This document shows positions 46,441 through 55,446 of a stretch of 64,000 nucleotides of DNA, in pieces. Each line of letters starts with the position of its first letter. Position 1 is the first letter of the stretch. The translations under genes and the position numbers were made by a program. A model generated the notes under the pieces. It saw nothing but the letters and a program-made list of their open reading frames with translations, searched no databases and was not told the origin of the DNA. The DNA is from Palaemon carinicauda (taxonomy: Eukaryota; Arthropoda; Malacostraca; Decapoda; Palaemonidae), in the NCBI RefSeq assembly GCF_036898095.1, contig NC_090725.1, positions 204,132,763-204,196,762 on the forward strand, given 5' to 3'.

Positions 46441-46784
46441 AGGATGAGGACGGACGTGGCGTCATCTAGCGGTGGCGCCCGTTTGTTTACGTCTCGAGTA
46501 CCAAAAGTAGCCACGGAAGGGATTAGCTGTGGAACAGCTCCCCAGCTATTCTCTGTCCCTCCATATCGAAGTGTTAACTCTGTATGAGGTGCAGATAGCT
46601 ATGTGGCGCGTTAATACATGCGTCCCCTGTTGATATACGATGTCTTAAGGGGAAACCTTTAGGATACTCGCTCCAGAAGTTAGAATTCTGTGATAACCTG
46701 TGGTTAAATTCTCTGGGAATATCTTAGTAGTTATATACCCAAGGAAGCTACCAAAAAGGAACCTTCCATCAGGACGCCATGGCT
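46441..46784. repeat. DIRS 2 right inverted terminal repeat
   Basis: Inverted partner of 38104-38448. It starts AGGATGAGGACGGACGTGGC and ends at the GCCATGGCT word, after which the right-specific end extends to about 46829. Confidence 0.97.
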
Positions 46785-46893
46785 ATCTCACCCAAAAATA
46801 GATTTTTCGCTTCGCTCAAAATCCGTTTTGAAATGCTTAAGTGAATTTCCAATTATGTAGCTGTCTCTGACCCACAACCAAGGGTATCAATCA

Positions 46894-46992
46894 GCCATTC
46901 TTATATAACCAGCGGGTAAGTTTTATATTTAAAAATATTATTTTCATAATAAAATAAACTTTTGAATATACTCACCCGCTGGTTATATAAGT
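46894..46992. repeat. DIRS 1 internal complementary region
   Basis: Contains TTATATAACCAGCGGGTAAG followed by an AT-rich join and ACTCACCCGCTGGTTATATA, the complements of the left (32041) and right (47184) ends of DIRS 1. Located just right of the inner element, which shows that DIRS 2 landed upstream of this region. Confidence 0.95.
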
Positions 46993-47028
46993 TAAAAATC
47001 CACCCTCCTCCCCTCTAGAAACCATGGG

Positions 47029-47184
47029 GCATGGAAAATCTGAAGAAGTTGGGTATAGTTCTACCTGTTGTACCGTGAGGGCACTAGTGTACACCTCGCA
47101 TATCTGCGATAGCCGCGCGAGATTTTGAATTTCCTACCGAGGCATCAGGGACGTTAACCATTCTTATATAACCAGCGGGTAAGT
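47029..47184. repeat. DIRS 1 right inverted terminal repeat
   Basis: Inverted partner of 32041-32197. The right-specific end continues as AT-rich sequence to about 47216. Confidence 0.95.
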
Positions 47185-47216
47185 ATATTCAAAAATTTAT
47201 TTTATTATGAAAATAA

Positions 47217-48606
47217 CATTTTACAATATTCACTTTGATCATGAAATTGGAAAAGACAGTCTCAAAGAAGTATAGTAGTAGGAATGGATAAAATGTTGCC
47301 AGCACCTGATTTTGTTTTAAATGATCCTCATCCAGATTAGGCCAAGCTCAGTTTAAATTACCATGAATATAACTACTGTAATCCTTGAAGGAAATTTATT
47401 TTTTTCAATGCTTTAACTTTCACATAATTATAATCTGTTTTCAATGCTTTTACTTTCACATAACTAAGTATTTTTGGTGTAATTTGATATTTCAATCAAA
47501 AACAAATCTGGGCAGCACTGTAAGCTTTAATATAGTAAACTGTTGTAAGCTTTAAAGTTTATTAATCCTCTCAGTACCCCGGGCATGACAAAATCAGTGA
47601 GGCTCATGACACGTGAAGAGAATTTTTTCTGCCCCCCTCTGCAGCCAAACTATAATGGTTTATTGCGTAATGTTAAAGAATGCTTAAGAGTAAAAAAAAA
47701 TAAAAACAAAAAAGGAAAATTTAAGTGAAGACGTAATTTTTCAAATTTTCGTAAAAAATATAAGAATTATACTTTATTTTAATTCTAAAATTTGTAAAAA
47801 TGGCTGATCTGTCATACTGTTGCAATTATTTTCATATAAATGTGATTAGTAATGATTAGTGATTAATTACAAAAGTGCTAAATTTATTACGGTGAGCAAT
47901 TCATGTGTCAACCTACTTCTTGATGTTTAGTAATGTAACTAAGGAAGAAAGATAGAAAGAAACTGTAAATTGCATTAGAAAACTGAATAATTATTTTTTA
48001 TAACAAATAAAAGTGTTATATATTGTTAGAAAGACTTGGAAAATTGTTGAATAAAGACTGATATTATATTTTTATGTTTTATGTACAGTATGTAGAAAAA
48101 TTCGTGATACCTGAATTTGGTGATTTTTCTTCCAAAAGTTTCAAACTAGCAACTCTTACATTTTCCAAATTTCTAATGAAACTATGTTCCAGGGACACAA
48201 CATTTTGAAACTTTGCTCAATTAAAGATACAGTTCATTAAGCAGGGTTTTAAATTATTAAAGCTATATTTTTTTTATCAAAGTATCAGTTAGGTCGTTAT
48301 GGAAAAATTTACGTGATAATCATTATGATAAAAATTGAATTAACCCAAATACTTAATGAACCTGAGTTTTTAGCCACCACAGTAATGAACCTATTGTATC
48401 GATGTAGTTGTGGGCGGGGTCTAATTAGATCAAGACATCAACTGTCACTGGCAGTGTCATGATGACACTCTCACCTGGTCATCTATCACTAGACACTATA
48501 ACTAGTTGAGCGGTATTTCACCAAATTTAGTAAAAATAAACATAACCAATCGACGAAACAAATGTGGACCACCATACTTATTTTTTACTTCATTATTAAA
48601 TTGCAG
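47217..48606. other. AT-rich intergenic spacer between DIRS 1 and DIRS 3
   Basis: No gene or named repeat recognised. A short perfect palindrome (AGTGTCATGATGACACT, about 48451-48467) and a direct repeat of CAATGCTTT(A/T)ACTTTCACATAA (about 47406 and 47439) are visible. Confidence 0.5.
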
Positions 48607-48804
48607 TTGTTCCAACACGGAGTACTTACCTCGAACTACTTTCTTAGGAGTATCTGGGATTCTCCTCCCAACCAACCAGAATTTTGTGTAGTTTCCCCTA
48701 TTTCTGTTTTCTATAGTGGGTACCTCTGTAGCGGATGAATACGCGCCCTCAGGCGACCCGGGTCAGTGAGCGTGCGTGGCCAGGTCTCGGTTGTCAGTAA
48801 GTTT
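48607..48804. repeat. DIRS 3 left inverted terminal repeat
   Basis: Starts TTGTTCCAACACGGAGTACT; pairs inverted with the sequence from 54246 that begins AAACTTACTGACGACCGAGA. Contains a CCCGGGTCAGTGAGCGTG GC-rich block. Confidence 0.95.
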
Positions 48805-48954
48805 CTGGTCGCGTTGTGATTAACATCTCGCCACGCTCTCTCTTCACCCACTGCGATCCTTTGTGTCCCCACACGGTCCCCACGTGTTCAACCCTAACCT
48901 TATCCACCTCTTTCCTCTGTGTCCCTATGTCACTTGGTGCTTTAGTGTTCAATT

Positions 48955-50830
48955 ATGGAGCATCCTCGTCGTTGCCCTGGGCCTATGGCCAGTAATTCTT
49001 GTGATGCTTTTCTGTCCAAGCCGGAGGGCAACCCTCACACCTCGTGTTCTTCGTGTAGGGGCAGTGTTTGTTCCCCTACAGCCACGTGTCCGGAGTGCGA
49101 GTCTTGGACCGAAATCCAGTGGGTCCTCTACGGAACTAAGAAAAAGAAGGCAGCCAAGAGATCACCCAAGAAGACTAGCATCTCCTCGCCATTAGCGTCG
49201 CCCGATGCCCTGTCGGAGAGGGGTTCCCTACCGTCTTCCCCTACCCAGAGTAGGGGACGAGCTAAGTCCGTTGCAGGGAAGCGGCCAATTGCCCTTCCCC
49301 AAGAGTCTGATATTCTTGATGTGGGGGATGTTGTGTCAGTTCAGGCATGTGGGGGGCGGGACTGTGTTCGGGAGACGAAGTCCTGTTGCCTACAGGACCC
49401 GTCTCTGCCGAAGATCCGATGTGGGGGAAGCCTGCTACGGCCCCTTCCCCCGCTTCGTGAGTATGTGTTTCAGGTGCTTCAGCGACCGGGAGAGACACGG
49501 AAAAATAGCAGGGTCGTCGAATTCAGATTCCGTCGCCTGGACGGCCCCCAGGACGCCCTTCAGGTCGGCCATGAGACTAGAGGAAGAGTTCGACAACTGG
49601 TTCGCTCCCAAGAAACCGCCTCGGTCTCCCCCGGCGCCGTCGTCAACGCTCCCGCACGTCTTTTTGCAGCCTCCTTCGCCAGTGGAACGACACGAAGATC
49701 CCCCAGCAGCATTAGATGTATCAGTGGACTCAGCGGGCTCGTCTTCCTCCCTGTCATCGTTCTCCTCGGAAGATGAAGGCCCAAGGGACTCGAGGAAGAA
49801 ACGGGAGAGGTCCCGCAGAAAGAGGTCCCACTCACGCTCTCGCCACTCCAGGAAACATGCTAGAACCTCCAAGAGGAAATACAAGAAGAGCCGTTCGTCA
49901 AGGGATAAGTGGGTGCGAGTCACGATCCCTCGGAGCGAACTTCTCAAGGCAACCTCCGCTCCGGGCGCCTCCCTAGAGCAGCTTCTTCACCCTCGCGACA
50001 CGGCTCCTCCGGTAGGCCGGACGTGAAGCTGGGTATGGACCACATTGATAAGTTCATAGACTGCCAAGCCGACGCCCCCAGGAACCAGAGTACCTCCAAA
50101 CTTCTACCGGGACATAGAACGCAGAAATGCTTTTACATCCCGGATGGTTGTTGCGGAGGTCCCCGTACAGTCAAGCCAGCTATCGCCATCTTAAATCAGG
50201 GAGCGGCAGAAGACAGGGCATCCTCTGCTCCGGTGTGCTTCTCACCAGCAGAAACCTCCATGATGGAGGATATGGCCCAAGACCTGGTCAACATTTCTTC
50301 TTGGTTGGACTGGTGGGCCTGCACCCTGGTGGGGTTCCAGTCCTCACATGACCTCTCCGTTCCTGAAAACCAGTCCTTATTACGGGAGCTGATCAGCTTG
50401 GGGGGAAAAGCCTTGAAATTTCTCTCCTTTCAATCCCTCTAACAAGCAGCCAATTGGGTCCTGCAGAAACGGGATACAGTTTTGAACAAGTTGTTACGTA
50501 AGTTACCCGAGTGAGAGGCGAGGTCACTGAGGAACTCGCCGGTGTGGGGCGAGTCCGTGTTCCTCCTGAAGACGGTCAGGAAACTCAAAGAAGCGGGAGA
50601 GCCCAGACCCCCGCCTGCAAGACGTCCCGCTCACAGGGGACCCTCTTCAGACAACCCTCACCCGTCCCATTCTTCGCCAGCCCAACCGAGGAGGGAGTCC
50701 CCGTCGGTGTCTTGGCACCAAGCCCCGCAGCCCTCCCGTAGGGGAGGTTCAACCCCGCAAACATCCTTTAGGCCCTCCTATTCCAACTCCAGGAGAGGAC
50801 GCTCCAGTCGCGCCCCTAGAAGAAGATAGG
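48955..50830 (+). pseudogene. DIRS 3 Gag-like protein, frameshifted
   Basis: Starts at ATG 48955 with a Cys-rich zinc-knuckle-like segment (CSSCRGSVCSPTATCPECES, about residues 31-50) followed by a basic KKKKAAKRSPKK patch. Around 49580 the frame changes to LEEEFDNWFAPKKPPRSPP and an RS-rich tract (KRERSRRKRSHSRSRHSRKH), then changes again before 49980 to a region ending GGKALKFLSFQS (50442), AANWVLQKRDT and a Pro/Ser/Arg-rich tail. The RS-rich tract suggests RNA binding or nuclear targeting (inference). At least three frames are needed. Confidence 0.75.
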
Positions 50831-50953
50831 CAGAGAGGCCCCCTACTCCTGCCGAAGCCTCAGGTAGGGGGATGCCTCAAACACTCTTGGCAAGCTTGGT
50901 GGGACTACGGAGCGGATCTGTGGACCGTAGCAGTACTGAAGGAAGGGTACAGG

Positions 50954-52738
50954 TTGCCCTTCCTAGCAGAACCGCCCCCTCTAATTCCGGACCAACAGGC
51001 GGAGTGGTTGGCGCCCAATGACCCATTGAGAAGAACAGCATTGCAGGAGGAAGTATCGGCCATGCTTGCCAGAGGGGCGGTAGAACCAGTCAAGAACCCC
51101 AACTCGGGGTTCTACAGCAGACTCTTCCTGGTGGAGAAAGCGACAGGGGGTTGGAGGCCGGTCATAGACTTGTTAGCCCTCAACAAGTTTGTGTGTAAGA
51201 CCGACTTCAAAATGGACACCCCGAAGTCGGTGATGGCAGCCTTGAGGGAAGGGGACTTCATGATGTCCATAGATCTCAAGGACGCCTACTTTCAGATCTC
51301 TGTCCACCCCTACGGGAGGAAGTTCCTAAGAGTGAAGTGGGGTACCCAAGCATTCCAATTCAGAACTCTCTGCTTTGGGCAGTCGACAGCTCCTCAGGTC
51401 TTCACGAGAGTCTTCACAACCGTCTCAGTCTGGGCACACGAGCAGGGAATCTGCCAGATTCGTTACCTAGACAACTGGTTGTTACTTTCAGCCTCAGAGG
51501 GAGTACTGAGGGAGCAAGGCGCGAAGCTTCTACGGTTCTGCAGGGACTTGGGTATCACCATCGACTGGAAAAGTTGCAGCTGACGCCCTCCACCAGGATG
51601 ACCTACCTGGGGATGGTTCTAGACACCCAATTGGTGAGGGCCTTCCCCTCTTCAGAGAGGTTGGACAATCTGGATCGGATACTTCGACCCTTCCTAATGG
51701 ACCTGTCGAGGAGAGCCAAAGACTGGCAGAGGTTGGTAGGCCATCTCGTGTCGTTGGAGAAGTTAGTCCCCTGGGGAGGACTCAAACTGAGAGGGATTTA
51801 ATGGAACCTGAAGGAACTCTGGACCCCGGGGGAGTCCCCGCACAAAATAGTTCCGGTGTCCCCGGAGACAAAGGAAGTCTTGAAGTGGTGGCATGACAGG
51901 ACGAACACCCTTTGCAATCGACCCTCCGGAGATGCTGTTGTTCACGGACGCATCAAAGGAGGGATGGGAAGCCCACCTTCTCGACGAGTCGGCAAAGGGG
52001 AAGTGGTCCCTCGAGGAGAGGAGGCGTCACATAAACGTGCTACAGCTGATGGCCGTGCAAAGGGCATGCCAAGAATTCGTCCATCTACTCCGGGGAAACA
52101 CCGTCGCTCTGATGTGCGACAACGCCACGGTGGTGGCCTACATGATAAAGCAAGGAGGACTGAAGTCGAAGGAGCTGTGCAGTTTCACGACACAGTTCCT
52201 GGAATGGGCCTCAAAGGAACAGGTCAAGGTCACAGCCAGGTTCATTCCAGGAAAGAGGAACGTTCTAGCCGACGGCCTCAGCAGGATGGGTCAAGTAGTA
52301 GGATCGGAGTGATCCTTACACCCGGAAGTGGCTCAGATGGTCATCCTGAAGTGGGGGTCGCCGGTGATGGACCTCTTCGCCACGAGACTCAACGCACAGC
52401 TCCCCGTGTTTTGTTCTCCTGTGCCAGATCCAACAGCAGCGTTCGAGGACGCCTTTCAATATCCTTGGGACAACCTCGACGTGTATGCCTTCCCTCCCTT
52501 CAGGATGCTCAGACAAGTCCTCAACAGAGTGAGATGGGCAAACAACCTTTGGATGACTTTGGTAGCGCCCTGGTGGCCGGAGAGAGAATGGTTCGCGGAC
52601 CTAAAGGAACTGGCGCGCCTCCCACCATGGCCCCTTCCAGACAGGCCAGACCTCCTCCGTCAGACACACTTCCAAAGGTTTCACGAAAACCCTCAGTCCC
52701 TCTGCCTACACGCGTGGAGGTTATCGAGCGGCTCCTGA
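50954..52738 (+). pseudogene. DIRS 3 reverse transcriptase / RNase H and linker block
   Basis: RT: FYSRLFLVEKATGGWRPVID, SIDLKDAYFQISVHPYGRKF, FRTLCFGQSTAPQVFTRVF, then RYLDNWLLL, where the YLDD box has Asn in place of the second catalytic Asp. A frameshift near 51570 continues with LTPSTRMTYLGMVLD; a TAA lies at 51799-51801. RNase H after another shift near 51915: LLFTDASKEGWEAHL, INVLQLMAVQRA, MCDNATVVAYM, NVLADGLSRMG. TGA at 52310-52312 replaces a Trp; the frame goes on with SPVMDLFATRLNAQLPVFCS and FQYPWDNLDVYAFPPF, a block between RNase H and recombinase also present in relic A. Confidence 0.92.
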
Positions 52739-53766
52739 AGAGGGAAGGATACTCGTCGAAGACCGCAGCAAGGACTTTGGGTTACCTAAGATGGTCTTCT
52801 GTCGCGGTATACCAAGCGAAGTGGACCACCTTTACTAAATGGTGCGCCTCACAGAACATCAGGCCGTTGGAGGCCTCTATTCATAAGATAGCAGACTTCC
52901 TAGTCTATCTGAGAGACGACGTGGGTACAGTATGTCTATTACGGCCATCAAGGGAGTCTGAGCGGCTTTGGGCCAAGTCTTCCTCCTAAAAGGCATTAAT
53001 CTAGGAGCTTCCAGACAAATCTCGATGCTCATCAAGAGCTTCAAGCAATCGTGTTCCCCCCAGGCCTCTAGATTGCCCCAGTGGGATGTGGCCAGAGTTC
53101 TGAAGGTCCTGTCGGAGCCGCCCTTAGAACCCCTCAAAGATATCCTAGATAAGGAGCTCACCCTCAAGACTGTCTTCCTTTTAGCCCTAGCGTCAGCAAA
53201 GAGAGTAAGCGAGCTCCATGGGTTGTCATACGAGGCCTCGCACACGAAAGGTTGGCGAGAAGTAAGTTTCAGGTTCTTACCCAATTTTGTAGCCAAAACT
53301 CAGAACCCAGCTTACTGGGACCCTAGGTTCGAGGGGTTTTCAGTGCCAGCAATTCCGCATTCGGACAACCCGAGGGACTTGTTACTGTGTCCAGTCAAGA
53401 GCTGTGCGAAAGTACCTGGAAAGAACGTCCAAGCTTCGACCTGGGATCAAGAGTCTGTTCGTCTCGTCGGGGCTAGTGAAGAAGGCAGTCTCCAAGAATA
53501 CGGTCTCTTTCTGGTTACGACAGGTAATTATGAGGGTGTACGACAGCACAGGAGTCTCCCTTCCGGGCAAGCCGAGACCCCATGATATTAGGGACCTGAG
53601 CACTTCATTGGCCTTCGAGAGGAACATGACTGTGGGCCAGATCCTGAAGGCGGGCACTTGGTCCAGGCAGTTCACCTTTACGGCTCACTACCTCAAGGAC
53701 TGTTCTAGGAAGTCTTTGGACGGTTTCTCTATTGGTCCCGTCATTTCTGCGCTCCAGAAGATTTAA
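52715..53766 (+). pseudogene. DIRS 3 tyrosine recombinase, catalytic boxes retained
   Basis: Core-binding domain: RVEVIERLLKREGYSS, AVYQAKWTTFTKWCASQN, IADFLVYLRDD; frameshifts near 52930 and 53400 and a TGA in the KGV.AAL segment. Catalytic domain: LALASAKRVSELHGLS (Arg 53202-53204), SSGLVKKAVSKNTVSFWLR, PHDIRDLSTSLAF (HDIR 53581-53592), GTWSRQFTFTAHYLKD (Trp, and nucleophile Tyr 53689-53691). The C terminus is IGPVISALQKI with stop at 53764-53766. This is the best-preserved recombinase of its family in the window and served as my template for the relics. Confidence 0.92.
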
Positions 53767-54074
53767 AAGTCGTAGCCCCGGGGAAGCCGTGGGCGGTAAG
53801 TCCAAGAGACACAGGTTCCTTCTTTACCTTCCCCCTTATCACCACTTCCCCTCCATTCCCCTTGATCCCTTCTCCTGCCATGGAGAACACGTTCAGTTGA
53901 AAGCAGCCATACCCGAAGACTCTTACTTAGACACTAAGATAGTTTTTTGCGTAGTTTTCCCTAATTCTCATTTCTATTTTGGGGTAAGAAGAACCTAGCC
54001 TCCTATCTAGGTTCGTTCCCTTTTCCAGCCGGTCTCTCGGTCCGAAAGGCCACTCCCACTTCCTAAAGTATAAG

Positions 54075-54180
54075 TCTCCTAAGAAAGTAGTTCGAGGTAA
54101 GTACTCCGTGTTGGAACAAATCACAAATTTTAAGTACAGTAATTTGTATTTTTCCTAACAGTACTTACCTCGAACTACTT
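54075..54180. repeat. DIRS 3 internal complementary region
   Basis: CCTAAGAAAGTAGTTCGAGG ... GGAACAA (left-end complement) joined to ATCACAAATTTTAAGTA and TACTTACCTCGAACTACTTT (right-end complement). Located between the recombinase and the right terminal repeat, as in DIRS 1 and 2. Confidence 0.93.
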
Positions 54181-54245
54181 TTGGGTTATGGCCCACCCAT
54201 CCTGCCCCGAGTGCCTTACAGGACTTTTGATACCATATCTATCAT

Positions 54246-54466
54246 AAACTTACTGACGACCGAGACCTGGCCACTCACGCTCACTAACCCGGGTCGCCTC
54301 AGGGCGCGTATTCATCCGCTACAGAGGTACCCACTATAGAAAATGGAGATAGGGGAAACTACACAAAATTCTGGTCGGTAGGGAGGAGAATCCCAGATAC
54401 TCCTAAGAAAGTAGTTCGAGGTAAGAACTGTTAGGAAAAATACAAATTACTTAAAATTTGTGATTT
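54246..54466. repeat. DIRS 3 right inverted terminal repeat and right-specific end
   Basis: Inverted match to 48607-48804 up to about 54432, followed by a right-specific tail GGAAAAATACAAATTACTT ending near 54466. Confidence 0.93.
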
Positions 54467-54479
54467 CCATCATTTCAAT

Positions 54480-55303
54480 TTACAAATCCTCTGTAATAGT
54501 TTCCACATCCACATGAAATGGGAAAGCAAACAGTTCAATAGCTAGTGAGTGTTTTCTAAAGTTATGGAATCTCATTGCAAATTCTTCTGGTAGAAATAAG
54601 CCTTTGGAAAACCTATTTCAAACACTGTTCATCGCTTATTACATGGTTGTTTAATTTTTGGAAGTGGGCTGTGTTTTGATTACTGATTTGTGATTCCCAT
54701 AACTGTGATTTGGTCTGAAACCTTAGATCAGGGAGAACAGGTCATTAATGAGTTGAGCTTTCACTTGAAGCATAATATTCATAGTACTGAGATGGTCTAT
54801 CATATCTACCAAAAATGCTAAGTCAGTTCCATGCATTCTCATTCATTTTAAGGATAGAGTTACCTTTGATGCTTAAGAAATGAACGTCATTCAAAAGTGC
54901 ATATGCTCTTTTCAGCATTCCTGCCTTACTTAGCCACCTGACTTTACAAAAATACTTCACATCAAAATATTGTGCTTTAGTATCTGCCAGGAACTCTCTA
55001 AACTGGCATTGATTCAGACTTTCTGACCTAATGAAGTTGACTGCTTTCACAAGAACATTGGTTACATGTGGAAAGTATATTGTCTTTGCACACAAAGTTT
55101 TCTGGTGTTTGATACAGTGCAGGACAATAAGTGAAGACGAGTTAATATTTTGAGACTCCATTCTACCCTTCAACAGCTCTACCAGACAATTCTTTTTACC
55201 TGCTATCACAGGAGCCCCTTCTGTTGTAATGCAAAACTAAATTCTTGTAATCCAGTCCAAACCTAGCTAACACAAGTATTATTCCTGATGGGTGAAGGCT
55301 ACA

Positions 55304-55357
<54 letters not shown>

Positions 55358-55440
55358 AACTGACATTTTAGGAATCCAAGTAATAAAGGTTTAGTAAATT
55401 TTCAGCTTAGTAGTTTGCTCCATGGCCCGCACTGTACAAT
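54480..55440 (-). pseudogene. hAT-superfamily transposase remnant (GTF2IRD2/ZBED-like)
   Basis: Minus-strand peptides: TEGAPVIAGKKNCLVELLKG, LIVLHCIKHQKTLCAKTI, VVKAVNFIRSESLNQCQF-type block, KVRWLSKAGMLKRAYALL (55209-54823), then MVDHLSTMNIMLQVKAQLIN-like sequence further left. The TTEGAPVI...K...L, HCI.HQ..LCA and RWLS..K.L blocks are characteristic of hAT transposases of the type domesticated in vertebrate GTF2IRD2 and ZBED proteins. The last 'VVKA' wording is by alignment; the sequence itself reads LVKAVNFIR. No start, first catalytic region or C-terminal dimerisation domain is seen. The segment near 55405-55430 (GTTTGCTCCATGGCCCGC) could be part of a hAT terminus. Confidence 0.75.
55306..55352. 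repeat. (CT)n microsatellite
   Basis: Uninterrupted CT dinucleotide repeat of about 47 bases next to the hAT remnant. Confidence 0.98.
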
Positions 55441-55446
55441 ATTTAT

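Larger units (their letters stand above)
38090..46829 (+). mobile_element. Inner DIRS-type retrotransposon (DIRS 2), structurally complete
   Basis: An 8.7-kb element inserted into DIRS 1. Inverted terminal repeats of about 345 bp (38104-38448 and 46441-46784), with distinct outermost ends (GTTTTTTTTGGGCTCAAGCC on the left; TCGCTTCGCTCAAAATCCG on the right). An internal complementary region (46269-46360) joins complements of exactly these two ends, as required for the DIRS circular-junction model. Order: long leader (38449-40782), Gag (40783-42632), RT/RNase H (42640-44337), recombinase (about 44520-45395). Several single stops and frameshifts make it inactive. The word CTTAAGTG flanks both sides (38080-38087 and 46836-46843). 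Confidence 0.93.
32028..47216 (+). mobile_element. Outer DIRS-type retrotransposon (DIRS 1), split by an inner DIRS
   Basis: Inverted terminal repeats at 32041-32197 and 47029-47184 (about 155 bp), and an internal complementary region at 46894-46992 that joins the complements of both ends. This is the DIRS1-type architecture. Subtracting the inner element (38090-46829) leaves about 6.4 kb, a usual DIRS size. Coding remnants on the plus strand are Gag-like (33720-34970) and tyrosine recombinase (36770-37720); the interval between (about 35000-36770) should hold RT and RNase H, but I could not read reliable motifs there. Confidence 0.88.
48607..54466 (+). mobile_element. DIRS-type retrotransposon (DIRS 3), structurally complete
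   Basis: A 5.86-kb element with inverted termini (48607-48804 and 54246 to about 54440, plus a right-specific end to about 54466) and an internal complementary region at about 54075-54180. The latter joins GTAAGTACTCCGTGTTGGAA (complement of the left end) with TTTGTATTTTTCCTAACAGT (complement of the right end). Coding order on plus is Gag (48955 to about 50830), RT (50954-51600), RNase H (51915-52312), a DIRS-specific block (52328-52700) and recombinase (52715-53766). At least six frame breaks or stops. It is from a different family than DIRS 2 and 4 but related to relics A and B. Confidence 0.95.

Noticed and set aside
47217..48606. A Tc1/mariner end near 48090
   Set aside because: The ACAGTATGTAGAAAAATTCG word looks slightly like a Tc1 terminus, but no inverted partner or transposase was found.
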